Source: Nocardia carnea (GTDB lineage: Bacteria > Actinomycetota > Actinomycetes > Mycobacteriales > Mycobacteriaceae). From it: a stretch of DNA of 39,748 nt. Below, piece after piece: positions 7,493 through 17,193 of the stretch (position 1 is its first letter; the number at the start of each line of letters is the position of its first letter). Below the pieces are notes generated by a model. That model ran no database searches. It saw only the letters and a program-made list of their open reading frames with translations, and was not told the DNA's origin. The stretch spans positions 1 to 39,748 of the forward strand of contig NZ_JARWOV010000137.1 of NCBI RefSeq assembly GCF_029868855.1, read 5' to 3'. A program made the translations under genes and the position numbers.

Positions 7493-8341
7493 CTATACAG
7501 CTCGCAAATGGTCGCGACTGGCGTAGATATGTTCGGCGACGAGGTTGGCGATCCGTTCGGGATCCTCCAGCATGGGCACATGCCCGGCCCGGTTCAGCAT
7601 GATGCGGTCCGCCGACTCGGGCAGCTCACGCAGGAACCGCCGGCCGTGCGCCGTGGCCGGTAGGACGCGATCGGAGTCGGCCAGGATCACCCGGACCGGG
7701 GCGGTCAGATCGGACATATTCGCCAGTGACGGCCCCCGCAAGGTGCCGGCGGTCAGCGCGGGCAGTGCGGGGCAGTGCAGTGCGGCCAGGATCACGGCCG
7801 AGATATCCGCGCGGGAGACCGCGCCGGTGTTCTTGGTGAGCAGATAGGTCATCACCCAGCGCACGAGCCGGTTGTCGACCGGAGAACTGCCCAGTTGCCG
7901 CAGTATTTCGGTGATCGGGATCATCGGCGCGATCTTGGCGGCGGCGCGGACCTGCGTCACCGACGGGGTTTTCCAGCCACCGGCCGGAGCGATCGCGGTG
8001 AGTGTGCGGGCCCGGCCACGGCGGGCCAATTCGAACCCGACCCAGCCGCCCAGCGAATTACCGACGATATGGCAGGTTCGCCAGCCCATATCGTCCAATT
8101 GTTCCTCGACCCGGTCGGCCAGGGTGGCGGCGGAGTAGTGGCCGTCCGGGAATTCCGGCCCACCCCAGTGCCCGCCGAGTGCCGGTGCGAAAACCTCACA
8201 CCGGGCGGCCAGCAGGGCGGCGGTCTGTTCCCAGCAATGCGGTGAGAGCAGGACACCGTGCAGGAGGAGCAGCGGTTCGCCGGAGCCCAGATGTAGAGCG
8301 GTGACCGGCTCGGGTGCTGTGGTTGCGGAGGTGCCTGACAT
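7493..8341 (-). CDS. Alpha/beta hydrolase
   Basis: A 282-residue alpha/beta-hydrolase-fold protein. It has the oxyanion region LLLLHGVLLSPHCW, the nucleophile elbow GNSLGGWVG (Ser about residue 97), an acid in ILADSDRVLP and the catalytic His in RAGHVPMLEDPE. A cap-like region separates the elbow from the acid. This is the general layout of esterases, epoxide hydrolases and C-C bond hydrolases, and the substrate cannot be inferred from sequence alone. I chose ATG 8341; GTG 8353, four codons upstream, is possible but sits right against its AGGAAGG. It converges with the acyl-CoA dehydrogenase and lies downstream of the lytic transglycosylase on the same strand, without obvious functional linkage. 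Confidence 0.88.
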   Translation of the reverse strand: MSGTSATTAPEPVTALHLGSGEPLLLLHGVLLSPHCWEQTAALLAARCEVFAPALGGHWGGPEFPDGHYSAATLADRVEEQLDDMGWRTCHIVGNSLGGWVGFELARRGRARTLTAIAPAGGWKTPSVTQVRAAAKIAPMIPITEILRQLGSSPVDNRLVRWVMTYLLTKNTGAVSRADISAVILAALHCPALPALTAGTLRGPSLANMSDLTAPVRVILADSDRVLPATAHGRRFLRELPESADRIMLNRAGHVPMLEDPERIANLVAEHIYASRDHLRAV

Positions 8342-8461
8342 CGATGTCGTCACCCCTTCCTGGCAAGTAGCGGTGACCTGTCATTCTACGGTCGGGCGGG
8401 GGAGAAATCCGCACTGTCGCCGAACAGGGGGCCGCCGAAGGCATGCTTTCGCTGAACCCGG

Positions 8462-9565
8462 TCAGTAGCCCTTCGGCGAGGCGGCCGGGTTGGTCTGCTG
8501 GACCGCGGACTGCAAGTTGCTTCCGTCCTTGGCGACATCGTATCGTTCCATGACGTAATTCATACTGGCCGCGACATTGGCGACAGGATCGTAGATATTG
8601 TTGGACGTTCCGGCCACGTGATACGACTCGAAGGTGGCCGGAATCGTCTGACAGAGGCCGCGTGAATGCTGCCCCGAAGCGGCATTCGAATCCCAGTTGT
8701 TGATGGCATTGGGGTCGCCACCGGACTCTCGCTCGATCAGTACGAGATATCCACGCGTCCAGTTCTCCCGGGCCTCCGGGTCGTGAATACCCAGTGCGTC
8801 CAGAGCGCCGTCGATGGCGGCCTTCACATCCTTGCTTCCGGTATACGCGGCGTAGTCGGCGTCGGTCGCGGCGGCCGTGTATTCCACACCGTCGTTGGCC
8901 GCCGATGAGGCGGGCGAGTTCGGAGCGACGGAAGGCAACAGCGGACCCGTTGCCGCGGGGCTGATACTGCGGGGATGAGTCGGGTCGTCGAGTTCGATAC
9001 CGAGCGCCTCGGCTGCCGCACGGTCCGAAACGCCGCTCACCTGCTCATACGTTGTGTTGACCGTATCCCAGAGCGCTGTGAAGAGACCGTTGACGACGGA
9101 ACTGGGCAGTGCCTGCTGCGGGTTGCCCTGCGCATCCCGCACCGGGTTGCCGTTCTCGTCGGTCACGGTGTACACCGAGCGATGGGCGGCGTCGATCTTG
9201 TCGTTGAGTTCGCCGACCGATGTGTCGACAGCATCGTAGGCATCCGTGACCGCCTTGCCGATCCCGCCGGTCCGCACGGTAATACCCGTGTCCTGCCGTT
9301 CGAAATCGGACTTGACCCGGTTCACGTCGTCCTTGTGCTCGCCGTAGCGGTCGAGCATTGTCGCCTGGCCGTCCGGATCGGAGATTCCCTCGTTGTGCAG
9401 CAGCTGCCACATATCGGGGGCCTGGGAGGGGGTGCCCGACCCCAGCAGCTTGATCTGCTTCTGGATAACTCCCTCGGCCGTCACGAAAAGTGCCTTCAAC
9501 CCCTCCGGGGCGCAGGCGGGCAGGTCGTTCAGATCGCCCATTTTCTTGGTGCTGGGAGGGCTCAT
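8462..9565 (-). CDS. Lytic transglycosylase (SLT) domain protein with helical N-terminus
   Basis: A 367-residue protein. Residues about 1-190 are helical and polar, with DMWQLLHNEGISD and several amphipathic segments, resembling N-terminal domains of ESX-associated proteins. Residues about 190-250 are a Pro/Ala/Ser linker. The C-terminal part is an SLT lysozyme-like domain with the catalytic Glu in LIERESGGDPNAINNWD, then SRGLCQTIPATFESYH and NIYDPVANVAASMNYVM, the variant also found in actinophage tape-measure proteins. Such domains cleave the MurNAc-GlcNAc bond of peptidoglycan. There is no Sec signal peptide or membrane helix, so export would need another route, perhaps type VII secretion. 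ATG 9565 is preferred over an upstream TTG at 9607. It is divergent from xthA. Confidence 0.82.
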   Translation of the reverse strand: MSPPSTKKMGDLNDLPACAPEGLKALFVTAEGVIQKQIKLLGSGTPSQAPDMWQLLHNEGISDPDGQATMLDRYGEHKDDVNRVKSDFERQDTGITVRTGGIGKAVTDAYDAVDTSVGELNDKIDAAHRSVYTVTDENGNPVRDAQGNPQQALPSSVVNGLFTALWDTVNTTYEQVSGVSDRAAAEALGIELDDPTHPRSISPAATGPLLPSVAPNSPASSAANDGVEYTAAATDADYAAYTGSKDVKAAIDGALDALGIHDPEARENWTRGYLVLIERESGGDPNAINNWDSNAASGQHSRGLCQTIPATFESYHVAGTSNNIYDPVANVAASMNYVMERYDVAKDGSNLQSAVQQTNPAASPKGY

Positions 9566-9701
9566 CGGCAGTTCGCATTCGCCCGGAGAGATAAGGTCAG
9601 CACACAACGATTATCGGATCTTCCCTGGCCTGGGAACTTCCGCCGGGGAGGTTCGTCGGGCGTCAACGGGTAGTCGGGCTGTGCCCTTGTACTGTCGACC
9701 C

Positions 9702-10484
9702 GTGCCATACATCCTCTCCACCGTCAATGTCAACGGCGTCCGGGCCGCGGCAGGCAAGGGTTTGCTGGCCTGGTTGAGCCGGACCGAGGCCGATATCGTC
9801 TGCCTGCAGGAGACACGCGCCGACGACACCCAGATCGCCGCCGTGCTCGCCCCGGCGCTGGCGGAAGGCTGGCAGCTCGCGCATGCCGAGCCCGGTGCCA
9901 AGGGCCGGGCGGGGGTGGGTGTGCTGTCGCGGCGGCCGATGCGGTCGGTACGCGTCGGGATCGAACCGGACAGTGAATTCGTCTCCACCGGAAGGTATAT
10001 CGAGGTCGAGCTCGACGATGTGACCGTGGCCAGCGTGTATGTGCACACCGGCGAGGCGGAAACGCCCCGGCAGGAAGAGAAATACCGGTTCCTCGACGAA
10101 CTGGCCGCCCGGATGTCCACGCGCACCGGAGCGTTCGTCATCGCCGGTGACTGGAATATCGCGCATACCGAGCGGGACCTGAAGAACTGGAAGGGCAATC
10201 TGAAGAAATCCGGCTTCCTGCCCGCCGAACGGGCCTGGCTCGACCGGCAATTGGCCGCCGGGTACGTGGATGTGGTGCGAAAACTTCACCCGGAGGGCGA
10301 TGGTCCGTTCAGCTGGTGGTCGTATCGTGGGCGCGCGTTCGACAACGACACCGGATGGCGGATCGATTACCAGCTGGCGACGCCGGAGGCGGCCGAGCGG
10401 GCGAAGCAGGCCGTGGTCGAACGCGCCGCGACCTACGCCGAGCGTTGGTCGGATCATGCTCCGGTGACGGTCCAGTATCGATGA
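9702..10484 (+). CDS. xthA: Exodeoxyribonuclease III / AP endonuclease
   Basis: A 260-residue Mg-dependent enzyme of the exonuclease-endonuclease-phosphatase fold, cutting DNA 5' to abasic sites in base-excision repair. Visible motifs are STVNVNGVRAA (Asn site), ADIVCLQETRADD (metal-binding Glu), VYVHTGE, IAGDWNIAHTERD (Asp/Asn), SWWSYRG, WRIDYQLAT and WSDHAPVTV (catalytic Asp-His). GTG 9702 gives the normal family N-terminus; the open frame upstream back to 9393 is opposite another gene. The stop codon lies just before the secreted ribonuclease gene, so the two are likely co-transcribed. Confidence 0.94.
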   Translation: MPYILSTVNVNGVRAAAGKGLLAWLSRTEADIVCLQETRADDTQIAAVLAPALAEGWQLAHAEPGAKGRAGVGVLSRRPMRSVRVGIEPDSEFVSTGRYIEVELDDVTVASVYVHTGEAETPRQEEKYRFLDELAARMSTRTGAFVIAGDWNIAHTERDLKNWKGNLKKSGFLPAERAWLDRQLAAGYVDVVRKLHPEGDGPFSWWSYRGRAFDNDTGWRIDYQLATPEAAERAKQAVVERAATYAERWSDHAPVTVQYR

Positions 10485-10495
10485 AGGGGAGTGCT

Positions 10496-10984
10496 GTGCG
10501 TGCGAAAGCTGTGAAGATCCTGTCGGCGGTGGGTGCCGCGGTGGTGGCGATCGTCGTTGCCCTGCTCAGCACGCAGGCCGGTGACGACGGTGCTTCGAAT
10601 ACCGCTGCCACACTGTCGGCCGGCGCCACCGCCACGGTGAGCGGCCAGCCTCCCTCGGGCAAGGCCACCCCCGCCGACTCCCCGGTGGTTTCGCGGGTGG
10701 CCGGAGTGCCCGAACGCGCCTACGAAACCCTGGAAGAGATCGATGCGGGCCGCTGGCCGGATTCGGCGAATGCACCCGGTACGAAAGGCGGGATCACCTT
10801 TCGGAATCGGGAGGGCCGGCTCCCGGCGACCGACGATTCCGGTAAACGCGTCACGTACCAGGAATGGGACGTGAACCCGAAGAAACCCGGGCAGTCCCGG
10901 GACGCCGAGCGCATCGTCACCGGGAGCGACGGCACGGCCTGGTACACCGGCGACCACTACGACACCTTCACGAGGATGCGCTGA
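10496..10984 (+). CDS. Secreted barnase-family guanyl ribonuclease
   Basis: A ribonuclease of the N1/T1/barnase family that cleaves RNA after guanine. A hydrophobic signal or anchor segment (VKILSAVGAAVVAIVVALL) is followed by a Thr/Ala/Ser-rich linker and a catalytic domain starting near GITFRNREGRLP. By alignment with barnase, Glu73 is in TYQEWDV, Arg83 and Arg87 in SRDAERIV and His102 in GDHYDTF; all are present, so the enzyme should be active. GTG 10496 has AAGGGGAG just upstream; ATG 10481 would overlap the xthA stop as ATGA and is an alternative. The next gene is a barstar-type inhibitor starting one base inside the stop (TGATG), as expected for a protected toxic nuclease. Confidence 0.88.
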   Translation: MRAKAVKILSAVGAAVVAIVVALLSTQAGDDGASNTAATLSAGATATVSGQPPSGKATPADSPVVSRVAGVPERAYETLEEIDAGRWPDSANAPGTKGGITFRNREGRLPATDDSGKRVTYQEWDVNPKKPGQSRDAERIVTGSDGTAWYTGDHYDTFTRMR

Positions 10985-11469
10985 TGCCCGAACCCCTCGC
11001 GCTCGCGGATTTCCTGGACTTCTCCTACGACTGCGAACTCCGCCCCGCCGATGACAGCATGACCGCCCTGGGCGCGGTGCAGGTGGACGCGGCGGAGTTC
11101 AGCGGTCTCCGCTACCGCGCCCCGGAGGGCTTCCGAGTACGCGAACTACGCGGCAGCCGGATGCGTACGATGCCGGCGCTCTACGACGAGTTCGCGGCCG
11201 CCCTGCAGTTCCCGTACTACTTCCGGCCGAACAAGGATTCGTTCGACGAATGCCTATTGGACATCGACGACACCCTCGGTGAGGCCGATGGCTACGTGCT
11301 CGCGATCCGCGACGCCGAACAACTCCTTGCGGACGCACCGCAAGAGCGGGAATGGTTCGCGTCGGTCGTCGAGGAATGCGCGGATTTCTGGCCGTCGCGC
11401 GATGTGGTCTTCCGGGTGGTCATGCAGGGAGAGCCGCAGGGAGTGGTGGCTGTCCCGGTCCGCTTCTGA
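10984..11469 (+). CDS. Barstar-family ribonuclease inhibitor
   Basis: A 161-residue cytoplasmic immunity protein predicted to plug the active site of the ribonuclease encoded immediately upstream. The barstar domain is recognisable from about residue 55 onward: GSRMRTMPALYDEFAAALQF, then FPYYFRPNKDSFDECLLDID, which aligns with the barstar helix YYGENLDALWDCL. Barstar Asp35 is conserved (KD), and Asp39, a key contact to barnase, is replaced by Glu. A following beta strand (YVLAIRDA) and a final helix-strand (DVVFRVVMQGE) complete the fold. It is longer than the 90-residue Bacillus protein because of an N-terminal extension of about 55 residues. Start overlaps the nuclease stop by one base. Confidence 0.85.
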   Translation: MPEPLALADFLDFSYDCELRPADDSMTALGAVQVDAAEFSGLRYRAPEGFRVRELRGSRMRTMPALYDEFAAALQFPYYFRPNKDSFDECLLDIDDTLGEADGYVLAIRDAEQLLADAPQEREWFASVVEECADFWPSRDVVFRVVMQGEPQGVVAVPVRF

Positions 11470-11517
11470 TCGCACCGCGCGGGCTCGCCGCCGGCCGCCG
11501 TGGAGAGCCGTTCTCGA

Positions 11518-12159
11518 TCAGGCCGGATCGTTGCGACGGGCGACGTCCTCGCCGAGGAGAACGAAGACGTCGGTGGTGTAGTCGATCAGGGTGTCACGGC
11601 TGATCGCGAGATCGCCGCGGACCCAGCTGGTGAGAGTTTGCACGAGCCCGCCCACCAGGTAGGTGGCGCGGAAATCGATTATCGGGTCCGGGGCCGGATC
11701 GGTGATGCCGTAGAACTCGATACCTTCGCTGGCCACCAGGCGGGCGAAGACGCGGATGGTTTCGGTGGTGCGGGCGCGCAGTTGCGGGGTGGCCATGGCG
11801 GCGACCATGGTGACCTCGGTTTTGCGGGGGTCGTCGGTGAGCAGGTGGATACCGGCGGTGATCGCGGCGTGGGCTCTGGCGCGGGAATCGCCGGTCGCGG
11901 AGTGCGCGGCGGCGACGATGGCCAGCACCAGCTCTTCGGCGATGCCGTCCACCAGGGCGGTGAGCACGTCGTCGCGGCTGCCGAAACTCTCGTAGTAGTA
12001 CCGCTCGTTCAGACCCGCCTGCGTGCACATTCCCGACACGGTCAGCTTGTCCAGGCCCTGGGTGCCGATGATCTCCAGCGCTGCGTCCAGAAGCGCGGAG
12101 CGGCGCTGGGCCCGCCGTTCCTCCGCGGACAAACCGCCATAGGTGCGCTGAGCTGCCAT
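11518..12159 (-). CDS. TetR-family transcriptional regulator
   Basis: A 213-residue one-component repressor. The N-terminal helix-turn-helix reads ALLDAALEIIGTQGLDKLTV, SGMCTQAGLNERYYYESF, the canonical TetR pattern with the Tyr-rich recognition helix; the remaining all-helical domain would bind an unknown ligand and dimerise. A likely operator, TGGCAGGTCTTGCCA, lies between it and the divergent MpaB/DUF2236 gene, so it probably controls that gene and itself. AGGG directly abuts the ATG, so the transcript may be leaderless or poorly translated. Confidence 0.9.
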   Translation of the reverse strand: MAAQRTYGGLSAEERRAQRRSALLDAALEIIGTQGLDKLTVSGMCTQAGLNERYYYESFGSRDDVLTALVDGIAEELVLAIVAAAHSATGDSRARAHAAITAGIHLLTDDPRKTEVTMVAAMATPQLRARTTETIRVFARLVASEGIEFYGITDPAPDPIIDFRATYLVGGLVQTLTSWVRGDLAISRDTLIDYTTDVFVLLGEDVARRNDPA

Positions 12160-12303
12160 CCCTAAATGATGGCGGGTGGACGGCCGCCGGGTGTGGGCGG
12201 GGCGAAGGTGCCGCCGGACCCGAGCGGTTTCGTGCCGTGCCTCGGCCGTGAGGGCGTGGGCCTGCGCTATGTCCTGTAGCTCGTCGAGCTCGGGTTGATT
12301 TGG

Positions 12304-12318
12304 TGGCAGGTCTTGCCA
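12304..12318. promoter_or_regulatory. Putative TetR operator
   Basis: TGGCAGGTCTTGCCA is a 15-base inverted repeat with one mismatched pair, in the 238-base space between the tetR start and the divergent oxygenase gene. A related half site (TTGCCAG) recurs about 30 bases on. Size and place fit an operator for the adjacent regulator, but binding is inferred. Confidence 0.5.
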
Positions 12319-12397
12319 GAAGTTCGGAACTGGTGGATGCTATTGCCAGATGCGCGGCTGCGCAGTGCTCAGTGAAGAGCTGGACCGGGAGGCTGAG

Positions 12398-13336
12398 ATG
12401 GCCATGGACACGGGATACTTTGCCGACGATTCGATGATCCGGCGGGTTATGCGCAAGCGGGCCGTGGGCCTGACCTACGGGCTGCGGGCGCTGGTGATCG
12501 GGGCGGTCCATCCACTGCTCTATGTGGGGACAGCCGAATCCACCGAGCACCGCGATACGCCCTACACCCGGTTGGCGCTCACCGGGAAGCTGTTCGAGGC
12601 GGTGTTCTTCGGAACCAAGGACGAAGCGGATCGAGCGCTCGAGTTCACCGGGAAGAAGCACCAGAAGGTGGCCGGGCGGATACCGGAGGACGCCGGGGAA
12701 CACCATCCGGCAGGTACGGCGTATTCCGCCTACGACCCGCACCTGAGCTTCATGACCATGGCGTTCACCTTCGAATCAGCCGAGGTCATGTACGACCTGC
12801 TGGTCAAACGGCTCACCGCGGGCGAACGCGAGGGGCTGTACCAGGACTATGTGCGGTGGGGGGAGCTGTTCGGAATGCCGCGCGCGGCAGCCCCGGCCGA
12901 CTATCGGGCGTTCCGCGAGTACTTCGACGGCTATCTCGCCTCCGACGAGCTGTTCCTCACCGACGAGGCGCGCATGGTGGGGAATTACCTGTGCGGGCAC
13001 GTGGTGCCCTACCCGCAGCCGTTGCCGGCGCGGCAGGTGAGTTCGGCGTACTACCTGCTGGTGCAGGGGAGTCTGCCGGAACGGATCCGCCGGATGTACG
13101 GCATCGAGTGGAAACGCACCGACGAACTCGCCTACCGGGGGTTGGCCCAATCGGTACGGAACGCGCACAGTGTTCCGTCGGTGCTGGTACCGCGGCCGGT
13201 GAAAAGCGCGCTGAACGGGCCGAGCGCACCGGTGTATCGGCTGATCACCAAGCAGGAGCAGGAGCTGGCGCGCGCCGGGAAGCGCAGTATGCCGGGAATC
13301 GACCCGCGCAAGTGGGCAGAGCGAAATTCGGCTTGA
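12398..13336 (+). CDS. MpaB/DUF2236-family oxygenase-like protein
   Basis: A 312-residue all-helical protein of the family that includes fungal MpaB and the rubber oxygenase Lcp, several of which bind heme b and act on lipid-like substrates. Family-like segments include GLTYGLRALVIGAVHPL, the AGTAYSAYDPHLSFMTMAF block (equivalent of the conserved Y-x-A-x-DP...WV region) and YLLVQGSLPERIRRMYG near the end. GGGAGG five bases before ATG 12398 decides the start, although the frame is open from 12350. No signal peptide is evident. A TetR regulator is divergent upstream, suggesting inducible expression. The substrate is unknown. Confidence 0.82.
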   Translation: MAMDTGYFADDSMIRRVMRKRAVGLTYGLRALVIGAVHPLLYVGTAESTEHRDTPYTRLALTGKLFEAVFFGTKDEADRALEFTGKKHQKVAGRIPEDAGEHHPAGTAYSAYDPHLSFMTMAFTFESAEVMYDLLVKRLTAGEREGLYQDYVRWGELFGMPRAAAPADYRAFREYFDGYLASDELFLTDEARMVGNYLCGHVVPYPQPLPARQVSSAYYLLVQGSLPERIRRMYGIEWKRTDELAYRGLAQSVRNAHSVPSVLVPRPVKSALNGPSAPVYRLITKQEQELARAGKRSMPGIDPRKWAERNSA

Positions 13337-14392
<1,056 letters not shown>

Positions 14393-14434
14393 TCGGTCGC
14401 GCGGCCCGTGCGTCGGCGGTGAGGGGCGCAGACA

Positions 14435-15472
14435 GTGCAGGTGATCGACAACGTCAAATCCGCGATCAGCCGGATGGTCGGCAGGCGGCCCTGGCTGGAC
14501 CACATGGTCCGGGCCTTCGGTAGATACCAGGACCAGCGTGGTGACTATTACGCGGCCGGGATCACGTATTTCACTGTGCTGTCACTGTTCCCGCTGCTGA
14601 TGATCGCGTTCGCCATCGCCGGGTTCGTGCTCGCCGGCAACGACGAGTTGCTGCGGGAACTGCAGGACAAGGTCGTCGAGAACATCCCCGGCGAAATGGG
14701 CGGGCAGCTCAACGATCTGATCGACCAGGCGGTGGGTTCGCGCAGTGCGGTGGGTGTGCTCGGCCTGCTCACCGGGCTCTACTCGGGTCTGGGCTGGATG
14801 GCTAATCTACGCAAGGCGCTGACCGAGCAGTGGGAACAGAAATCGAACGAGCAGAACTGGTTCCACACCAAACTCTCCGATCTGCTTGCCCTGCTCGGAC
14901 TGTTCCTGGCGTTGGCGCTTTCGCTCGGGTTGTCGATCCTGGCGTCGAGCCGGCTCGGCGTGCAGGTGCTCGAACTGATCGGGCTCGAGGAGATGCCGGG
15001 GTCGCGGTGGCTGTTGTGGCTGCTGTCGACGCTGCTCGCATTGGTCGCCTCGTGGGCGTTGTTCGCCTGGATCATCGCCCGGCTGCCGCGGGAACCGGTC
15101 ACCGTGCGCAGCGCCGCGAAGGCCGCGGTACTGGCCGCGCTCGGGTTCGAGGTGTTCAAGAATATCGCCGGTATCTACATGCGGTCGGTGCTCAGTAGTC
15201 CGGCGGGCGCGGCATTCGGTTCGGTGATCGGCATCATGGTGTTCAGCTATGTGGTGTACCGGATCATCCTGTTCGCCACCGCGTGGGCGGCGACCGCGCG
15301 GGAGAACGAGCAATTGGCGTCGGTGCCGGTTCCCGAACCCGCGGTGATCCGGCCCCGGGTGCAGACGGGGGCGCGGCCCGGGTTCGGCGGTGCGGCGGCA
15401 TTGTTCGGCGCGGGTGCGCTCGCCACCGTGGGCTTGGCCCGGCTACGCCGGGGACGTCGCAGCACGCGGTAG
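14435..15472 (+). CDS. yhjD: YhjD/YihY-family inner membrane protein
   Basis: A 345-residue polytopic membrane protein of the YihY/BrkB family. The conserved opening YYAAGITYFTVLSLFPLLMI begins the first membrane span near residue 48. Further spans lie near 115-130, 150-172 (LLALLGLFLALALSLGLSIL), 195-215, 230-250 and 265-285. The tail is cytoplasmic, Arg-rich and ends RLRRGRRSTR after one last hydrophobic patch. E. coli YhjD has been linked to lipid A or lipid export, but the role in actinomycetes is unknown. Start is GTG 14435, 42 bases after trpS, so the two are probably co-transcribed. Confidence 0.9.
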   Translation: MQVIDNVKSAISRMVGRRPWLDHMVRAFGRYQDQRGDYYAAGITYFTVLSLFPLLMIAFAIAGFVLAGNDELLRELQDKVVENIPGEMGGQLNDLIDQAVGSRSAVGVLGLLTGLYSGLGWMANLRKALTEQWEQKSNEQNWFHTKLSDLLALLGLFLALALSLGLSILASSRLGVQVLELIGLEEMPGSRWLLWLLSTLLALVASWALFAWIIARLPREPVTVRSAAKAAVLAALGFEVFKNIAGIYMRSVLSSPAGAAFGSVIGIMVFSYVVYRIILFATAWAATARENEQLASVPVPEPAVIRPRVQTGARPGFGGAAALFGAGALATVGLARLRRGRRSTR

Positions 15473-15503
15473 TCGCGCGTATACAACCGAGCTGCCGGAG
15501 TTC

Positions 15504-15710
15504 GTGAACCCGTCGTGCCGCGCCGACTACATAATGAGCCTGCCCGGCGCACTGTGGCTTTCGGTATCGATCGCGGATCGAGATTACCTGGGAGCGGAAG
15601 CCAACCCGGGCGAGCTGGCCGATGCGCTGCGGGTCCGGATGGCCGCGGAGCAGGGCAGGGTGTACCCGGCTGCGCGGTCCATATCGGATTCGTTGGCGGT
15701 GGGAACGTGA
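15504..15710 (+). CDS. Possible small protein or gene remnant
   Basis: An open frame of about 58-68 codons (GTG 15504 or ATG 15534) fills most of the 290-base space between yhjD and dacB. Its third codon positions are GC-rich, and the part SIADRDYLGAEANPGELADA reads like real protein. No Shine-Dalgarno is clear and I recognise no family. It may be the fragment of a decayed gene or not coding at all. Confidence 0.25.
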   Translation: MNPSCRADYIMSLPGALWLSVSIADRDYLGAEANPGELADALRVRMAAEQGRVYPAARSISDSLAVGT

Positions 15711-15761
15711 GACCGGCCGCGTCGGCGTGATTCCGCGAACAGTGCCCGGTGAACCGGCCTG

Positions 15762-17060
15762 TCAGCGCCGCCGGGTCCGGACGTGCCAGGTGCCGACCAG
15801 CAGGATCGGGACCAGGATCAGCCCGGCGACCATGAGCAGCATCCACAGCTCGTCGTATTCGTCACCCGCCGCGGGTTGCGCGGAATACGCGACATCACCG
15901 TTATCGGGTGGTACAGCCAAACCTGGCTCGCCGGCTACGGTTTCGGCCTCGTCGCCGGGGATATCGCCGATCCGTGCGGCGGGGTCCAGCGCGAAACCGT
16001 AGTCGAGCAGCCGGGCAGCCTGCTCCCAGGGGCGGATCGGCAGCACATCGGCCTGCAGCAGCGTGACAACGAGTCGGCGTCCGCCGCGTTCGGCCGCCGC
16101 CACGAAGGTCTGCCGGGCGTCGTCGGTGAAACCTGTTTTCCCGCCGAGTGCCCCGGGATAGTTGTAGAGCAGGCCGTTGTCGTTCGCGATCGGGAACCCT
16201 GGATGGTCCTGATCGCCGGGAATCGCCGGGTTCGGTGGATAGCCGGGAAAATCCAGCTGTTCGGTGCCGATCATCTGCGCGAACAGCGGGATCGACATGG
16301 CTTCGCGGAACAGCAGCGACAGATCGTAGGCCGATGTGCTCATCCCGGGCCCGTCCAGTCCGGACGGAGTTGCCGCGCGAGTGTCATAGGCGTGCAGGGA
16401 TTTCGCGAGATCGTTCATCTTCGCGACCGCTGCCTCGTCGCCGCCGAGCTGGGCGGCGATCGCGTGCGCGGCATCGTTGCCCGACGCCATCACGAGGCCG
16501 TGCAGCAGCTGGCGGTTGGTATACCGGCCGCCCGGGCCGATCCCGACCCGCGTGCCCTCCACATCGGCATCGGCCTGGGTGCCGACGACGACCTCGTCCA
16601 GATCGAGCGTGCGCAAGGCGACGGTCGCCAGCAGTACCTTGATGGTGCTGGCCGGGCGGTACCGGCCGTGTGGATCCTTGGCGGCCAGCACCGCGCCGGT
16701 ATCCAGATCGGAGACCATCCACGCGGTCGCGGAGATATCCGCCGGCGCCACCGGCGCACCCGCAGGCAGCACGACCCCGCATTCGCCGAGGCGTTTACCG
16801 CCGATCGGCGGGTCGGGCACCGGCAGCGCCGTGGGCGCGGACTCCCCGGGCTCGGGAACCTCGGAGGAGTCGATGGCCGGCGGCGGCTGCGTCTTCTGCG
16901 GGCAGCTGTCGGTTACCGGGGTCGCGAACGGGGTGGCGGGCGGTGGCGGCTGCGCTGTCGCGGAACCGACCAGGATCAGTGGTCCGGCCGCGAGTACCGC
17001 GGCGACGAGCACCGAGCCGAAACGGCGGGCGGTGCGCTGGTGGAGCTCGGTAGTGTACAT
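15762..17060 (-). CDS. dacB: D-alanyl-D-alanine carboxypeptidase (PBP5-type)
   Basis: Trims the terminal D-Ala of peptidoglycan stem peptides outside the membrane. The 432-residue protein has a signal peptide ([20 protein letters not shown]), a Pro-rich spacer with two Cys, and an S11 peptidase domain with the active-site triad motifs Ser138-x-x-Lys141 (ASTIK), Ser193-Gly-Asn195 (ASGND) and Lys308-Thr-Gly (GGKTG). A C-terminal membrane helix ([15 protein letters not shown]) ending in RTRRR anchors it to the cell surface. ATG 17060 is chosen because a normal signal peptide begins there; the frame is open far upstream to 17684 but overlaps the dispersed repeat and add. It corresponds in position to dacB1 of M. 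tuberculosis. Confidence 0.93.
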   Translation of the reverse strand: MYTTELHQRTARRFGSVLVAAVLAAGPLILVGSATAQPPPPATPFATPVTDSCPQKTQPPPAIDSSEVPEPGESAPTALPVPDPPIGGKRLGECGVVLPAGAPVAPADISATAWMVSDLDTGAVLAAKDPHGRYRPASTIKVLLATVALRTLDLDEVVVGTQADADVEGTRVGIGPGGRYTNRQLLHGLVMASGNDAAHAIAAQLGGDEAAVAKMNDLAKSLHAYDTRAATPSGLDGPGMSTSAYDLSLLFREAMSIPLFAQMIGTEQLDFPGYPPNPAIPGDQDHPGFPIANDNGLLYNYPGALGGKTGFTDDARQTFVAAAERGGRRLVVTLLQADVLPIRPWEQAARLLDYGFALDPAARIGDIPGDEAETVAGEPGLAVPPDNGDVAYSAQPAAGDEYDELWMLLMVAGLILVPILLVGTWHVRTRRR

Positions 17061-17193
17061 CGGGGAAGAGCCTAGAAGGGTTTTTCGAGCAGCGAGACAT
17101 CGGCAGAAGACTCGCCCACACCGAACCCGAACGTGCCCGGTGCCGACCTCCGGGTCGGCGAAGCACGTCAGGTTCCGGCCTCCTGCGGACCGG

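Noticed and set aside
8678..8692. tRNA T-arm-like ATTCGAATCCC
   Set aside because: It is within the lytic transglycosylase coding sequence and no cloverleaf can be drawn.
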